DNA of 64,000 bases from Phocoena phocoena (GCF_963924675.1 NC_089219.1:150122288-150186287); one strand, 5' to 3'. Counted from the first letter of the stretch, positions 10,771 to 23,037 are shown. The notes: generated by a model not told the origin, from the sequence alone. Translations and numbers: made by a program.

Positions 10771-11776
10771 AATTGAGCAACTAAATAAAAAGAGCCTCAT
10801 TCTGGAACACACACAGGTCCCTCATAACACATAAAATGATTCCTTGAGTCTCTTTTCTGATTGATGGTTTTGTTAGAGGAAATAAACAGAAGCTTGAGGT
10901 TTGGAGGAGGGTCAGCTTCAGATAGCATGTCCTCCTCCCCTACTCGCAGTAAGGTCGAAAGAAGTTACTGTATAGTTCAAGACATCCAAATGCTCCCTTG
11001 GCCATGCTGAAGCCTCTCCTGTTTCTCAAGGCCAGGAACACTGTTCTTGTACTAATGGACACCCCTGATGAGGCTCATCAGCTCACCTGTCACTCGCAGT
11101 TATTACTGCCACTGGATCCCTCAGCATTGTTCTCCTTCCACCTCACAAGACTTCCCAACATCATGTGTTACCTGCATCACTGAATATTCTCATGTCCTTT
11201 AACATGGTGCTGTGACACTGGAGATGGCTATATTGCCCTCTCTGCCCCTGCACCTGGTCTGGGTGCACAGGTCTTAATTTTTTACAGACTCTAACTCACT
11301 CCTTGTCAACCATATGTTGCCACAAATGATTAACCTTACTCCTGTGAAATACTGTGGCCAAAATTCCAATTTTAAAAGGGAAATTTGAGACTATTTCATT
11401 AAGGAATTCCTACCTGTTTTTAAAAGGCGATCAACAGTCAATGTGCACAGATTGAGATACACCTTGAGCAAATGCTTGGGTTCCAAAAGAAAAAGAAAAG
11501 CTTACTATTCTCAAAGGTTCATAGCATAAATGCACAAAAATGTAGGAAAGCTTTGAAAAGAAATGGCCTGTGCAGAGCACTGACAGTCATCACCCCAAAA
11601 TCACTGGAAACAACAATCCAAGAAAAAACCACAAAGCCGTTTCCAGCTCCTGAAGTACATTCCATCTCCTTTGGTATCAGTGATCCAACTAGTGCCATAG
11701 CATATTCAAATCCTACTTTCATTTTCAACATTTGAGTTGTTGAAAACGTTTTGAGTTCAGTTTATGTATTAGGTAC
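10771..11776. other. CR1 last-intron sequence, nothing recognised
   Basis: Unique-looking intron between the tail exon and the last exon. No further exon or clear repeat seen. Confidence 0.45.
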
Positions 11777-11881
11777 CTGATATTTTCCTGATTTGTTTGC
11801 AGAGTATGAGGATGGACACCACTGCCTTCTTTGGGATGCAGATGGATAACTGCTTCTTTCAAGTTTTCATCTGTATTGTTG
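11777..11881 (-). CDS. CR1: CR1 cytoplasmic-tail exon
   Basis: The 105-bp exon lies between an acceptor ending TCAATTAG and the donor GTACCT (GT at 11776-11775). It enters at phase 2 and leaves with two bases, so its ends match both neighbours. It encodes [18 protein letters not shown], then [16 protein letters not shown]. This aligns over its whole length with the human CR1 tail ([20 protein letters not shown]...TLQTNEEN). The tail is cytosolic. The conserved IHLH and TLQTN segments indicate maintained constraint. The frame continues into the final S-V-L-P-stop. Confidence 0.93.
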
Positions 11882-13554
11882 CTAATTGACAATGGAGAAA
11901 AATAGGAAAAATATTTTAAATATATAACTTTCAGTGTTGAAAGAAGTTAGTAGCTTTCATTTTGAAATTTAGGCCATACTTTACTTCAAGTTTCTCAAAT
12001 CTTTGAAGATATCTAAAAAGAAAAACCAAATCCCACATTTCAAGTCTAAGTAAAAACTTGCATTAGGAAATAATAATAAAACCATCCTATACATTGTGTC
12101 AGAAGATTCTAACTTGCTTAGAGACAAGTGTCCATACTTAAAATAACATTTCACTATTTCCAATGTAATTTTGATTAGTAAATATTGTTCGCCACAATAC
12201 TGTGACATTTAGTTAGGCTTCACAATGTGAATGGCTTTGCACTGCAATTTTACACAAGGCTTCTTTCTTTCCGTGAAGATGTAAGTTTTGTTTTCTGTAC
12301 CGTTAATACCCACAGTTAGGAGAGCAGCAGTAGTTTTCATGAAGGTATATAAGAACTGACAGTATACAGAAGTACTTAATTACCTTTAAATGTCAATAAT
12401 AACAATCATGTGTAAATAACAATAAATAGAGTTAACTTTTCTGACATTCACCATATGTGAGAACCTGTGTTAAGTGAGGTAGAATCTATTATTTTCCCTA
12501 TTTTGTAGGGAAGGAAAGTAGAGTTTAGACAGGATATGTATCTTGTTGAGGGTCTCATAGTAGTAAGTGAGTGTGAACACAGGTCTTACCGATTGCAAAG
12601 CCCAGGGTCTTACCAGGTATGCTCCTCTGCCTTTGTGGGTCATTTAATCAGCACTTCACTTTACATAAATGAAATGATGAATCATATGATACCAGTACCT
12701 TTAGACTTCAAGTCTAGGTTGGTATTAGGGATTTAAGAATGGAAGCACAAAGAGTTCACTCACTCCACCACTTCCCAGTACTTCCTCATTATTCCTCTTT
12801 ACACTCTCATGGAGGTTAGATGGTGGCACCACTTGAGACAAAGAGGAGACTGTGAGTCAGGAGCAAAGTGTCCACAGGATGAGGAAGGGCAACTTGAGAT
12901 TCATGCATGAGGAAGCGTAGAGGGCGGGACAGCCACGTTGGATGGGTGTCCAAGGAGCAGTGACTAGGTGGTTAGGTGAGTAATGGCCTGAAAGTGGTCT
13001 TGGATGATGAGTGGTACATGGGGCGTGAGAGGATACAACCTTAGTGAGTATGTGTTCAAAGAATGGCTGTGCAGGTAGTTGATGGTGGCTAATGTGAATA
13101 CAGGGTAATGCAGCGAGCCTTTACAGAGAGCGGCCTTAATAATTTTGAACTCTATGCATAATACTAATGAAGACTTCAGGCTTTATCTAAATGTGGACAA
13201 GGGGCTGTTTTGTAAAGAAATTGGAGCGAATCAGAGGCAAAAACAACAGGTAAGGATTATTGGGCTCTGAATGGAGGAATCTATTATTTCTCAGTAATCA
13301 GTGCATGACTTATCTTGCTTAACATTTGTCACAAATTATTGAGGTAGTAAATACACAGTAAAATACCAAGTGTGCAGATAAGACCTTTTTTTAAAAAAAA
13401 AACTAGTGAAATGTCAAGCCAGTGAGGTTATATCACAGAAAAAACCTTGCATGAACAAATAGGAAAATTGTCACTAAACCTTAATAAGACAGAGGCCCTT
13501 ACAGAAATATTATAATTCTCTTGTAGGCTAATAACTCAAAATAGAGTGAAAAAT
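11882..13554. other. CR1 intron, with an old MIR fragment
   Basis: Intron between the transmembrane and tail exons. About 12420-12640 resembles a MIR element (central core 'gaggtagaatctattatttt' and 'aggtcttaccgattgcaaag'). The rest is unassigned. Confidence 0.45.
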
Positions 13555-13648
13555 GAGAGTTCGCCTACCATTCTCTAGAAAGATACTGACTCATTATACC
13601 AGAGAGTTTGCCTACCATTCTCTAGAAAGATACTGACTCATTATACCA
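13555..13648. repeat. Near-perfect tandem duplication, two 47-bp units
   Basis: Units 13555-13601 and 13602-13648 differ at a single base (the codon-like 'tcg' versus 'ttg' near the start). Each contains 'cctaccattctctagaaaga' followed by 'tactgactcattatacca'. Confidence 0.95.
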
Positions 13649-13834
13649 CAGTAGCTAAGACAAATCCAATAAAATAGAGGGACAAAAAAAGGATTATTGA
13701 AAGAAAGAGGAAATATTTCAACCCTGTACTATACACAGTTCTAGATACTGAAATTCAGTGATACAAAATCAGATTCAGAAATGGGCAAAGAAAATTATCA
13801 ACAGAATGTGTGAAAGGGTTCATGATTTTGCTTC

Positions 13835-14000
13835 AGATAACTCGGACTAGAGCCTTAACTCTTAACAACTTCCCACTGATATGATTTTAAGTAAGTCACT
13901 GAATTTCTCTGCATCTCAGAGGCTTCTCTGCTTTGGGATAATAATATTATTGGGTCTACCTACTTCACAGAGTTGTTTTGAGGGCCAAAGAAGACCACAA
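13835..14000. repeat. MIR-type ancient SINE fragment
   Basis: Characteristic order of 'agtaagtcactgaatttctc', 'tctgctttgggataataata' and 'ttcacagagttgttttgagg'. Diverged. Confidence 0.65.
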
Positions 14001-14533
14001 ATGGTAAAGCATTTTGTAAACAATGTTTTAGATATTGCTATTCTTACTACTAGTCTTGACTACTGTAAAAGTGAGATCAAAAGTCATTAAATAAAAATTA
14101 TTTTGAGTCCCTTGTAGGTAGGTGGTCCCTGTTCACAAGTAGCTCATTGTCTGTGGAGGGGCATAGTGAGGAGTGTAGTGGAGACCAAGAAGACAAGAGA
14201 GAATTTAAAGAGTGTGAGAAAGGACAATTCAGGGAGAGGCAGGAAATGGCTAGATTGTTTGCAAGAAGTTCTGCTGTGATACTTTGTTTTTTTTAAAGTT
14301 TATATTGGCATCCTCTGTGCATATCAAAACTACAATTTCTGTAAGGCTTCTTTAGGAGACTGTATTTGCTTAGAACGTTTGCTATAGAAAACTGCTCATT
14401 TAAAGTTCAAACTGTTTCTCCTGGATATAGTTTGCTCATATCTCATTGACTTTGACCACACTGATTTTGTTATAATTAAATCAACTAGTACACAAGCTGT
14501 GTATGTTCTATTCCCAGTCAAAAACATTTCTTG

Positions 14534-14722
14534 GGCTTCCCTGATGGCGCAGTGGTTGAGAGTCCGCCTGCCGGTTCGTGCTCCCGTCTGGGAAGATCCC
14601 ACATGCCGCAGAGCGGCTGGGCCCATGAGCCATGGCTGCTGAGCCTGTGCGTCTGGAGCCTGTGCTCCACAACGGGAGAGGCCACAACAGTGAGAGGCCC
14701 GCGTACCGAAAAAAAAAAAATT
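14534..14722 (+). mobile_element. CHR-type SINE with an internal deletion
   Basis: Head 'gggcttccctgatggcgcag', A-run at the right end. About 20 bases of the usual 'gatgcaggggacacg' segment are missing relative to other copies in the window. Confidence 0.85.
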
Positions 14723-16468
14723 TTTTTTTCTTTATTTAGATCTGAATCCTTGCAAGGTTTTGGCGAGTTTAAAAAATAAATGGAGTTTATAAAAGATTAT
14801 TATTAGTTTTTAAAAATTTTTATTTATTTACTTATACAACAGGTTCTTACTACTCATCAATTTTATACACATCAGTGTATACATGTCAATCCCAATCTCC
14901 CAGTTCATCACACCAACCCCTGCCCACCTCCACCGCTTTCCCCCCTTGGTGTCTGTACGTTTTTTCTCTACTTATGAGTCTCAATTTCTGCTCGGCAAAC
15001 TGGTTCACCTGTACCACTTTCTAGGTTCCACATATATGCATTAATATACGTTATTGGTTTTTCTCTTTCTGACTTACTTCACTCTGTATGACAGTCTCTA
15101 GATGCATCCACATCTCCACAAATGACCCAATTTCGTTCCTTTTTATGGCTGAGTAATATTCCATAGTATATATGTACCACATCTTCTTTATCCATTCGTC
15201 TGTCAGTGGGCATTTAGGTTGCTTCCATGACCTGGCTATTGTAAATAGTGCTGCAATGAACATTGGGGTGCATGTGTCTTTTTGAATTATGTTTTTTTCT
15301 GGGTATATGCCCAGTAGTGGGATTGCTGGATAATATGGTAATTCAATTTTTAGATTTTTAAGGAACTTCCATACTGTTCTCCATAGTGGCTGTATCAATT
15401 TACATTCCCGCCAACAGTGCAAGAGGGTTCCCTTTTCTCCATACCTTCTCCAGCATTTATTATTTGTAGATTTTCTGATGATACCCATTCTAACCAGTGT
15501 GAGGTGATACCTCATTGTACTTTTGATTTGCATTTCTATAACAATTAGTGATGTTGAGCAGCTTTTCATGTGCCTCTAGGCCATCTGTATGTCTTCTTTG
15601 GAGAAATGTCTATTTAGGTCTTCTGCCCATTTTTGCATTGGGTTGTTTGTTTCTTTAATATTGAGCTGCATGAGCTGTTTATATATTTTGGAGATTAATT
15701 CTTTGTCCGTTGATTCGTTTGCAAATATTTTCTCCCATTCTGAGGGTTGTCTTTTTGTCTTGTTTATGGTTTCCTTTGCTGTACAAAAGCTTTGAAGTTT
15801 CTTTAGGTCTCATTTGTTTATTTTTGTTTTTATTTCCATGACTCTAGGAGATAGATCAAAAAATTTGTTGCTGTGATTTATGTCAAAGAGTGTTCTTCCT
15901 ATGCTTTCCTCTAAGAGTTTTATAGTGCCTGGTCTTACATTTAGGTCTCTAATCCATTTTGAGTTTATTTTTGTGTACAGTGTTAGGAAGTGTTCTAATT
16001 TCATTCTTTTACATGTAGCTGTCCAGTTTTCCCAGCACTATTTATTGAAGACACTGTCTTTTCTCCATTGTATATCCTTGCCTCCTTTGTCATAGGTTAG
16101 TTGACCATAGGTGCGTGGGTTTATCTCTGGGCTTTCTATCCTGTTCCTTTGATCTATATTTCTGTTTTTGTGCCAGTACCATATTGTCTTGATTACTGTA
16201 GCTTTGTAGTATAGTCTGAAGTCAGGGAGTCTGATTCCTCCTGCTCTGCTTTTTTCCCTCAAGACTACTTTGGCTATTCGGGGTCTTTGTGTCTCCATAC
16301 AAATTTTAAGATTTTTTGTTCCAGTTCTGTAAAAAATGCCATTGGTAATTTGATAGGGATTGCATTGAATCTGTAGATTGCTTTGGGTAGTATAATCATT
16401 TTCACAATATTGATTCTTCCAATCCAAGAACATGGTATATCTCTCCAACTGTTGGTATCATCTTTAAT

Positions 16469-18834
16469 TTATTTCATCAATGTCTTATAGTTTTCTGCAT
16501 ACAGGTCTTTTGTCTCCCTATGTAGGTTTATTCCTAGGTATTTTATTCTTTTTGTTGCAATGGTAAATGGGAGTGTTTCCTTAATTTCTGTTTCAGATTT
16601 TTCATCATTAGTGTATAGGAACACAAGAGAGTTCTGTGCATTAATTTTGTATCCTGCAACTTTACCACATTCATTGATTAGCTCTAGTAGTTTTCTGGTG
16701 GCGTCTTTAGGGTACTCTACGTATAGTATCATGTCATCTGCAAACAGTAACAGTTTTACTTCTTCTTTTCCATTTTGTATTCCTTTTATTTCTTTTTTTT
16801 CTCTGATTGCTGTGTCTAGGACTTCCAAAACTATGTTGAGTAATAGTGGTGCGAGTGGACATCCTTATCTTGTTCCTGATCTTAGAGGAAATGCTTCCAG
16901 TTTTTCACCATTGAGGATGATGTTGGCTGTGGGTTTGTCATATATGGCCTTTATTATGTTGAGGTAGGTTCCCTCTATGCTTACTTTCTGGAGGGTTTTT
17001 ATCATAAATAGGTGTTGAATTTTGTCAAAACCTTTTTCTGCATCTATTGAGATGATCATATGGTTTTTCTCCTTCAATTTGTTAATATGGTGTATCACAT
17101 TGATTGATTTCCGTATATTGAAGAATCCTTGCATCCCTGGGATAACTGCCGCTTGATCACGGTGTATGATTCTTTTAACGTGTCGTTGGATTCTGTTTGC
17201 TAGTATTTTGTTGTGGATTTTTGCATCTATATTCATCAGAGATATTGGTCTGTAATTTTCTTTGTTTTGCAGTATCTTTGTCTGGTTTTGGTATCAGGGT
17301 GATGGTGACCTCGTAGAATTAGTTAGGGAGTGTTCCTTCCTCTGCAATTTTTTGGAAGAGTTTGAGAAGGATGGGTGTTAGCTCTTCTCTAAATATTTGA
17401 TAGAATCCACCTGTGAAGCCATCTGGTCCTGGACTTTTGTTTGTTGGAAGATATTTAATCCCAGTTTCAATCTCATTACTTGTGATTAGTGTGTTCATAT
17501 TTAATATTTCTTCCTGATTCAGTCTTGGAAGGTTATACCTTTCTGAGAATTTGTCCATTTCTTCCAGGTTGTCCATTTTATTGGCATAGAGTTGCTTGTA
17601 GTAGTCTCTTAGGATACTTTGTATTTCTGCAGTGTCTGTTGTAACTTCTCCTTTTTCATTTCTAATTTTATTGATTTGAGTCCTCTCCCTCTTTTTCTTC
17701 AGAAGTCTGACTAATGGTTTATCAATTTTGTTTATCTTCTCAAAGAACAATCTTTTAGTTTTATTGGTCTTTGCTATTGTTTTCTTTGTTTCTATTTCAT
17801 TTATTTCTGCTCTGATCTTGATGATTTCTGTCCTTCTGTTAACATTGGGTTTTGTTTGTTCTTCTTTCTCTACTTTCTTTAGGTTTAACGTTAGATTGTT
17901 TATTTGAGATTTTTCTTGTTTCTTGAGGTAGACTTGTAAAGGTATAAAATTCCCTCTTAGAACTGCTTTTGCTGCATCCCATAGGTTTTGGATTGTCGTG
18001 TTTTCTTTGTCATTTGTCTCTAGGTAATTTTTGATTTCCTCTTTGATTTCTTCAGTGATCTCTTGGTTATTTAGTAACATATTGTTTAGCCTCCATGTAT
18101 TTGTGTTTTTTATGTTTTTTTCCCTGTAATTGATTTCTAATCTCATAGCATTGTGGTCAGAAAAGATGCTTGACATGATTTCAATTTTCTTAAATTTACT
18201 GAAGCTTGATTTATGACCCAAGATATGATCTATCCTGGAGAATGTTCCATGCGCACTCGCGAAGAAAGTATAATCTGCTGTTTTTGGATGGAATGTCCTA
18301 TAAATATCAATTAAATCTATCTGGTCTATTGTGTCATTTAAAGCTTTTGTTTCCTTATTAATTTTCTGTTTGGATGATCTGTCCATTGGTGTTAGTGAGG
18401 TGTTAAAGTCCCCCACTATTATTGTGTTACTGTCGATTTCCTCTTTTATAGCTGTTAGCTGTTGCCTTATGTATTGAGGTGCTCCTACGTTGGGTGCATA
18501 TATATTTATAATTGTTATATCTTCTTCTTGGATTGATCCCTTGAATATTACGTAGTGTCCTTCCTTGTCTCTTGTAACATTCTGTATTTTAAAGTCTATT
18601 TTATCTGAGTATTGCTACTCCAGCTTTCTTTTGATTCCCATTTACATGGAATATCTTTTTCCATCCCCTCACTTTCAGTTTGTATGTGTCCCTAAGCCTG
18701 AAGTGGGTCTCTTGCAGACAGCATACATATGGGTCTTGTTTTTGTATCCATTCAGCAAGCCTGTGTTTTTTGGTTGGAGCATTTAATCCATTCATGTTTA
18801 AGGTAATTATCGATATGTATGTTCCTATTTCCAT
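16469..18834 (-). pseudogene. Broken L1 ORF2 (endonuclease and reverse transcriptase) pieces
   Basis: The endonuclease N-terminus (ITLNMNGLNAP, LQETHF) lies at 18834-18601. The endonuclease end and linker (MGDFNTSL, RIDHILG, FSDHNAM, then NKSPGPDGF) lie at 18416-17319. RT fingers and palm ([11 protein letters not shown] at 17236-16865; [11 protein letters not shown] at 16828-16469) follow. L1 ORF2 normally encodes about 1,275 residues in one frame. Here several shifts and stops break it, so this is a retrotransposon fossil. Confidence 0.88.
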
Positions 18835-19416
18835 TTTCTTTATTGTGTTGGGTTTGTTTTCATAGGTCCTTTTCTTCTCTTGTGTTTCCCACTTAGATAA
18901 GTTCCTTTAGCATTTGTTGTAGAGCTGGTTTGGTAGTGCTGAATTCTTTTAGCTTTTGCTCATCTGTAAAGGTTTTGATTTCTCCATGGAATCTGAATGA
19001 GATCATTGCTGGGTAGAGTATCTTGGTTGTAGGTCCTTCCCTTTCATCACTTTAAGTATATCATGCCACTCCCTTCTGGCTTGTAGAGTGTCTGCTGAGA
19101 AATCAGCTGTTAACCTTATGGGAGTTCCCTTGTATGTTATTTATCGTTCTTCCCTTGCTGCTTTCAATAATTTTTCTTTGTGTTTAATTCTTGCCAATTT
19201 GATTACTATGTGTCTCCGTGTGTTTCTCCTTGGGTTTATCCTGTATTGGACTCTCTGCCCTTCCTGGACTTGGGTGGCTATTTCCCTTCCCATGTTAGGG
19301 AAGTTTTCCACTATAATCTCTTCAAATATTTTCTCGGGTCCTTTCTCTCTCTCTTCTCCTTCTGAGACCCCTATAATGCAAATGTTCTTGCGTTTTATGT
19401 TGTCCCAGAGGTCTCT

Positions 19417-19836
19417 TCAGCTGTCTTCATTTCTTTTCATTCTTTGTTCTTTATTCTGTTCCTCAGCAGTGAATTCCACCATTCTGTCTTCCAGCTCACT
19501 TATCCATTCTTCTGCCTCAGTTATTCTGCTATTGATTCCTTCTAGTGTATTTTTCATTTCAGTTATTGTATTGTTCATCTCTGTTTGCTTGTTCTCTAAT
19601 TCTTCTAGATCTTTGTTCAACATTTCTTGCATCTTCTCGATCTTTGCCTCCATTCTTTTTCTGAGGTCCTGGATCATCTTCACTATCGTTATTCTGAATT
19701 CTTTTTCTAGAAGGTTGCCTATCTCCACTTCATTTAGTTGTTTTTCTGGGGTTTTATCTTGTTCCTTCATCTGGTACATAGCCCTCTGCCTTTTCATCTT
19801 GTCTATCTTTCTGTGAATGTGGTTTTTGTTCCACAT
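19417..19836 (-). pseudogene. L1 ORF1 N-terminal part, cut by a nonsense codon
   Basis: Starts MWNKNHIHRKIDKMKRQ and runs through a coiled coil rich in E, K, L and M (for example MNNTITEMKNTLEGINSRI), typical of the trimerising N-terminal part of the L1 RNA-binding protein. It stops after NEDS, where related L1 proteins continue RDLWDNIKR. That continuation is still visible just beyond the stop. Confidence 0.85.
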
Positions 19837-20711
19837 GCTGCAGGATTGTAGTTCTTCTTGCTTCTGCTGTCTGCCCTCTGGTGGATGAGGCTATCTAAGA
19901 GGCTTGTGCATGTTTCCTGATGGGAGGGACTGGTGGTGGGTAGAGCTGGCTGTTGCTCTGGTGGGCAGAGCTCAGTAAAACTTTAATCTGCTTGTCTGCT
20001 GATGGGTGGGGCTGGGTTCCCTCCCTGTTGTTTTTTTGGCCTAAGACGACCCAACACTGGAGCCTAGGCAGGCTCTTTGGTGCAGCTAATGGTGGATTCT
20101 GGGAGGGCTCACACCAAGGAGTACTTCTCAGAACTTCTGCTGCCAGTGTCTTTGTCCTCACGGTGAGGCACTGCCACCCCCCACCTCTGCAGGAGCCCCT
20201 CCAACACTAGCAGGTAGGTCTAGTTCAGTCTCCTATGGGGTCACTGCTCCTTCCTCTGGGTCCCAATGTAGACACTACTTTGTGTGTGCCGTCCAAGAGT
20301 GGAGTCTCTGTTTCCCCCTGTCCTGTCAAAATGCTGCAATCAAATCCCACTAGCCTTCAAAGTGTGATTATCTAGGAATTCCTCTTGCCATTGCCGGACC
20401 CCCAGGTTCAGAAGCCTGACGTGGGGCTCAGAATCTTCACTCCGATGGCTGGAATTCTGTGGTATAAGTGTTCTCCAGTTGTGAGTCACCCACCCAGTGT
20501 GACTGGGTGGGATTTGATTTTATTGTGGTTGCGCCCCTCCTACAGTCTCATTGTTGCTTCTCCTTTGTCTTTGCATGTGGGGTATCTCTTTTGGTGAGTT
20601 CCAGTGTCTTCCTGTTGATGATTGTTCAGCAGTTAGTTTTGATTCTGGTGTTCTCGAAAGAGGGAGTGAGAGCGGTCGTTCTACTCCACCATCTTGAACC
20701 AATCTCAAGGA

Positions 20712-21500
20712 TGATTAATTTTTAAAAATACCCATGCAAAACCTTAATTCTTCCACACTGACAGCCTGGGTATGTGTGCCAGTGGGACACACTTTCTAAC
20801 TTCTAGTGCCCTGATAGGGTCAGTGTATAAAGGTTGGAGTCTGAAATGTTTTAGCAAAACAAGGATACCAACATTCTCATCAACACCCTTGTAAAAATTC
20901 CTTCTATTTTCTCTTTTGCAAAATTTGAGTCCTTCATAAATTCTATGCTTTTAAAAAAAGTGTTCTTCTTATCATATATATTTCTTTAAAGAAAGTAACA
21001 GACACAAAATGGAACCATTTGATCCCCAGACTTAATTGCAGTTTTGACCTGCAGAAATTAATCTTAATCAACCATTCTGAAATTTTCTGGTCAGCATCAA
21101 TAAGGTAATCTGTTATGTAGGTCCTCTTCACCTCCCAGAGGAAGAAGAGGCAATCAATTTCATAAATTCTTGCTGTCTAACACCTCTGCCCTGCCTCCAA
21201 AGAAGATGTCCTGATTTAAAAATAATCCTTGTTTCCCCGAATAGCTCCTTTGCCCCACCCTTCTTCCTATGAAAACCTTCCATTTGTACAACTCCTCTGT
21301 GCATCCTTCTAGTTGCTAAATGGGATGCTGCTCAATCCATGAATCTTTTAATGAAGCCAATTAGATCTTCAAATTTACCCAGCTGAATTGTGTTGTTTTT
21401 AATAGTGTAAATCCTTCTTTATGCCTAATATGTGTCATCAGCCTTCTTTATAAGAATTATCACCTCTGTTTATGTAGTACTGCTTTTTCGAGGTTTTCTT
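20712..21500. other. CR1 intron, nothing recognised
   Basis: AT-rich intron between the L1 and LTR family B. No exon or clear repeat seen. Confidence 0.4.
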
Positions 21501-21842
21501 TGTAAAAAATTAATCCCCAAAAACCTCAAATAAATAGAGTTGAGGGACCAGAAAGGGGAGTTCTCCTGCCCTAGGAAGACAACAGAGACCAGCAGGAACA
21601 AGAAAGACTCCTTTTCTTTCCTGGAAAGGGCTCAGCCAATGAAAACCCATGGACTCTTTGTTTACTACAGCCCTCCCAACTTCCTTTTCCTCCCAAGAAA
21701 AGCATTCTCCTTCCCTTGGCATGCAGGGACTTGCATATGACTCACCATGGTTGTAGACTTCAAATTGCTATTCTCTGCGGATCCCAAATAAACCCATTTT
21801 TGCTGGAGAAATAACTGGCAGTCTATCTGTTTTAGGTCAACA
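21501..21842 (+). mobile_element. Solo LTR, family B, copy 1
   Basis: Shares long blocks with 25529-25877: 'ccatggactctttgttt', 'gggacttgcat', 'gagaaataactggcagtcta'. A polyadenylation signal (AATAAA) precedes 'cccatttttgctgg'. Begins TGT and ends near CAACA. It lies about 80 bases downstream of the CR1 transmembrane exon. Confidence 0.6.
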
Positions 21843-21920
21843 TCTTTTACATCTCTTTGGCTTCCAAGAAGCAGCAAATAGAGTTATAAACATATTCTAG
21901 GAGAATATGGCTGTACTTAC

Positions 21921-21996
21921 CCTTTTTTGTGCTTTAGAATTATCAAACAGGAAGCAATGACGGGTAAAATCAAGAGGATCATACCAAAGAACATGC
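21921..21996 (-). CDS. CR1: CR1 transmembrane exon
   Basis: A 76-bp exon with acceptor TTACTGCCTAG and donor GTAAGT (GT at 21920-21919). With two bases at each end it reads G-MFFGMILLILPVIASCLIIL-KHKK-G. That is a membrane span of about 20 hydrophobic residues followed by a basic stop-transfer KHKK, matching the human CR1 segment ending ILKHRKG. It joins in phase with the stalk exon (23014-23037) and the tail exon (11777-11881). The product would be a type I membrane receptor. Confidence 0.95.
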
Positions 21997-22087
21997 CTAG
22001 GCAGTAAAACATTGTAATTAAATGCATGGAAAATATAACCTGTAGGTTTCAAACTGTGTCTTAAAGAGTTTTTAAAAAGTAAGTATA

Positions 22088-22285
22088 GGGCTTCCCTGGT
22101 GGCGCAGTGGTTGAGAGTCTGCCTGCCGATGCAGGGGACACGGGTTCGTGCCCTGGTCCAGGAAGATCCCACATGCCGTGGAACGGCTAGGCCCGTGAGC
22201 CATGGCCGCTGAGCCTGCGCGTCCGGAGCCTGTGCTCCACAACGCGAGAGGCCCGCGTACCGCAAAAAAAAAAAAAAACCCCAAA
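22088..22285 (+). mobile_element. CHR-type SINE beside the CR1 transmembrane exon
   Basis: Head 'gggcttccctggtggcgcag', A-tail, flanked by 'aaaaagtaagtata' on both sides. It sits about 90 bases upstream of the transmembrane exon acceptor on the transcribed strand, in the opposite orientation to the gene. Confidence 0.92.
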
Positions 22286-23013
22286 TAAACCAATAAAAAG
22301 TAAGTATAAATTCTGTTTTTAAAAAACACCCCCCACAGGCTTATCTTTAAGATTTCCCCTCTGCTCCAGGTTTAATCTAGCATACTAGTCTTATTACCCC
22401 AGGGTTATAAATGAGCAATGAGAGAGCAGTTTGTGACCTTTGTCCAACAGCAGCGTTTCAATAAGTGGGTGAGAACAAACACTGGAGCTCCTCTGCTCAG
22501 CTCACCATGACCCTGCGTGTCTCTTGTGTGAGGCGCAAGGCACGAGCTACTCTATGCAGCAGACTCTACTTTGTAGAGTCTACTTTCACTTTGTGGTAGA
22601 AACTCTACCACAAAACTATTCCTCTCACATAGGCAGATCACAGAAATGGGCTTAGAAAATTGGTCTTTGTGGCTTTCAATTTATGCAAATGGGCATGACT
22701 ACCATCCTGAAGACTATTCCCAGGTTATAAACTGAAGAGCAAGTTGCCTTCTCCAGACACATTAAAATAGGAAGAATGGTTCTTTTTTTTATAATGGTTC
22801 AAAGATAGTAAGGGAACTTTGATAAAGGACACCCACTCTATATGCATATAAGGATACCAGTTTTGCTACAGTGTGGCCTGAATTCATTATTCTTTTCTTT
22901 CTAATTAAAATTGCAGTCTAGGATATTTTGATCTCTCTTTTTACATTTCACCTATTATCAGTGGATACCTACTGTTAAGGATGTTTCCTCAGCAAACCCT
23001 TCATAAAACTTAC
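22286..23013. other. CR1 intron between stalk and transmembrane exons
   Basis: Apart from the double inverted repeat at 22561-22614 no exon or repeat family was recognised. Confidence 0.45.
22561..22614. repeat. Two adjacent perfect inverted repeats (potential double hairpin)
   Basis: 22561-22581 has 9-bp arms around a 3-base loop (agactctac/gtagagtct). 22590-22614 has 10-bp arms around a 5-base loop (tttgtggtag/ctaccacaaa). The two also share the 'ctac' core. Confidence 0.9.
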
Positions 23014-23037
23014 CAGCTATGAGCTCATCACTCGTGC
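23014..23037 (-). CDS. CR1: CR1 stalk micro-exon (24 bp)
   Basis: A tiny exon between the acceptor TTCCTTTTAG and the donor GTAAGT (GT at 23013-23012). It reads (R)TSDELIAG when joined to its neighbours and aligns with human CR1 RTHDALIVG, the short juxtamembrane link between the last sushi domain and the membrane span. Both ends fit the phase of the neighbouring exons (2 bases in, 1 base out). Confidence 0.93.

Larger units (their letters stand above)
14805..20711 (-). mobile_element. Near full-length L1 retrotransposon, inactivated
   Basis: A 5.9-kb antisense L1. Its 5' UTR starts at about 20705 (minus-strand 'caagatggtggagtagaacg'), and an A-rich 3' end lies near 14810. ORF1 begins at 19836 and is cut by a nonsense codon near 19416. 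ORF2 starts around 18834 but shifts frame near 18600, after the endonuclease N-terminus (motif LNMNGLNAP). Further frame breaks separate the endonuclease/RT pieces at 18416-17319, 17236-16865, 16828-16469 (containing the RT motif FADDMILY), 16448-16038 and 15569-15051. The flanks 'ttagtttttaaaaat' and 'ttaatttttaaaaat' may be the target-site duplication with one mismatch. It cannot encode full ORF2 protein and lies in a CR1 intron. Confidence 0.9.

Noticed and set aside
19088..19816. Longest plus-strand open frame (242 residues)
   Set aside because: It is the antisense shadow of L1 ORF1 and its downstream part; no family resemblance in this frame.
22088..22285. Possible tRNA gene from the tRNA-like head of a SINE
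   Set aside because: The CHR head is tRNA-derived, but the A-tail, target duplications and many copies show a SINE insertion, not a functional tRNA.
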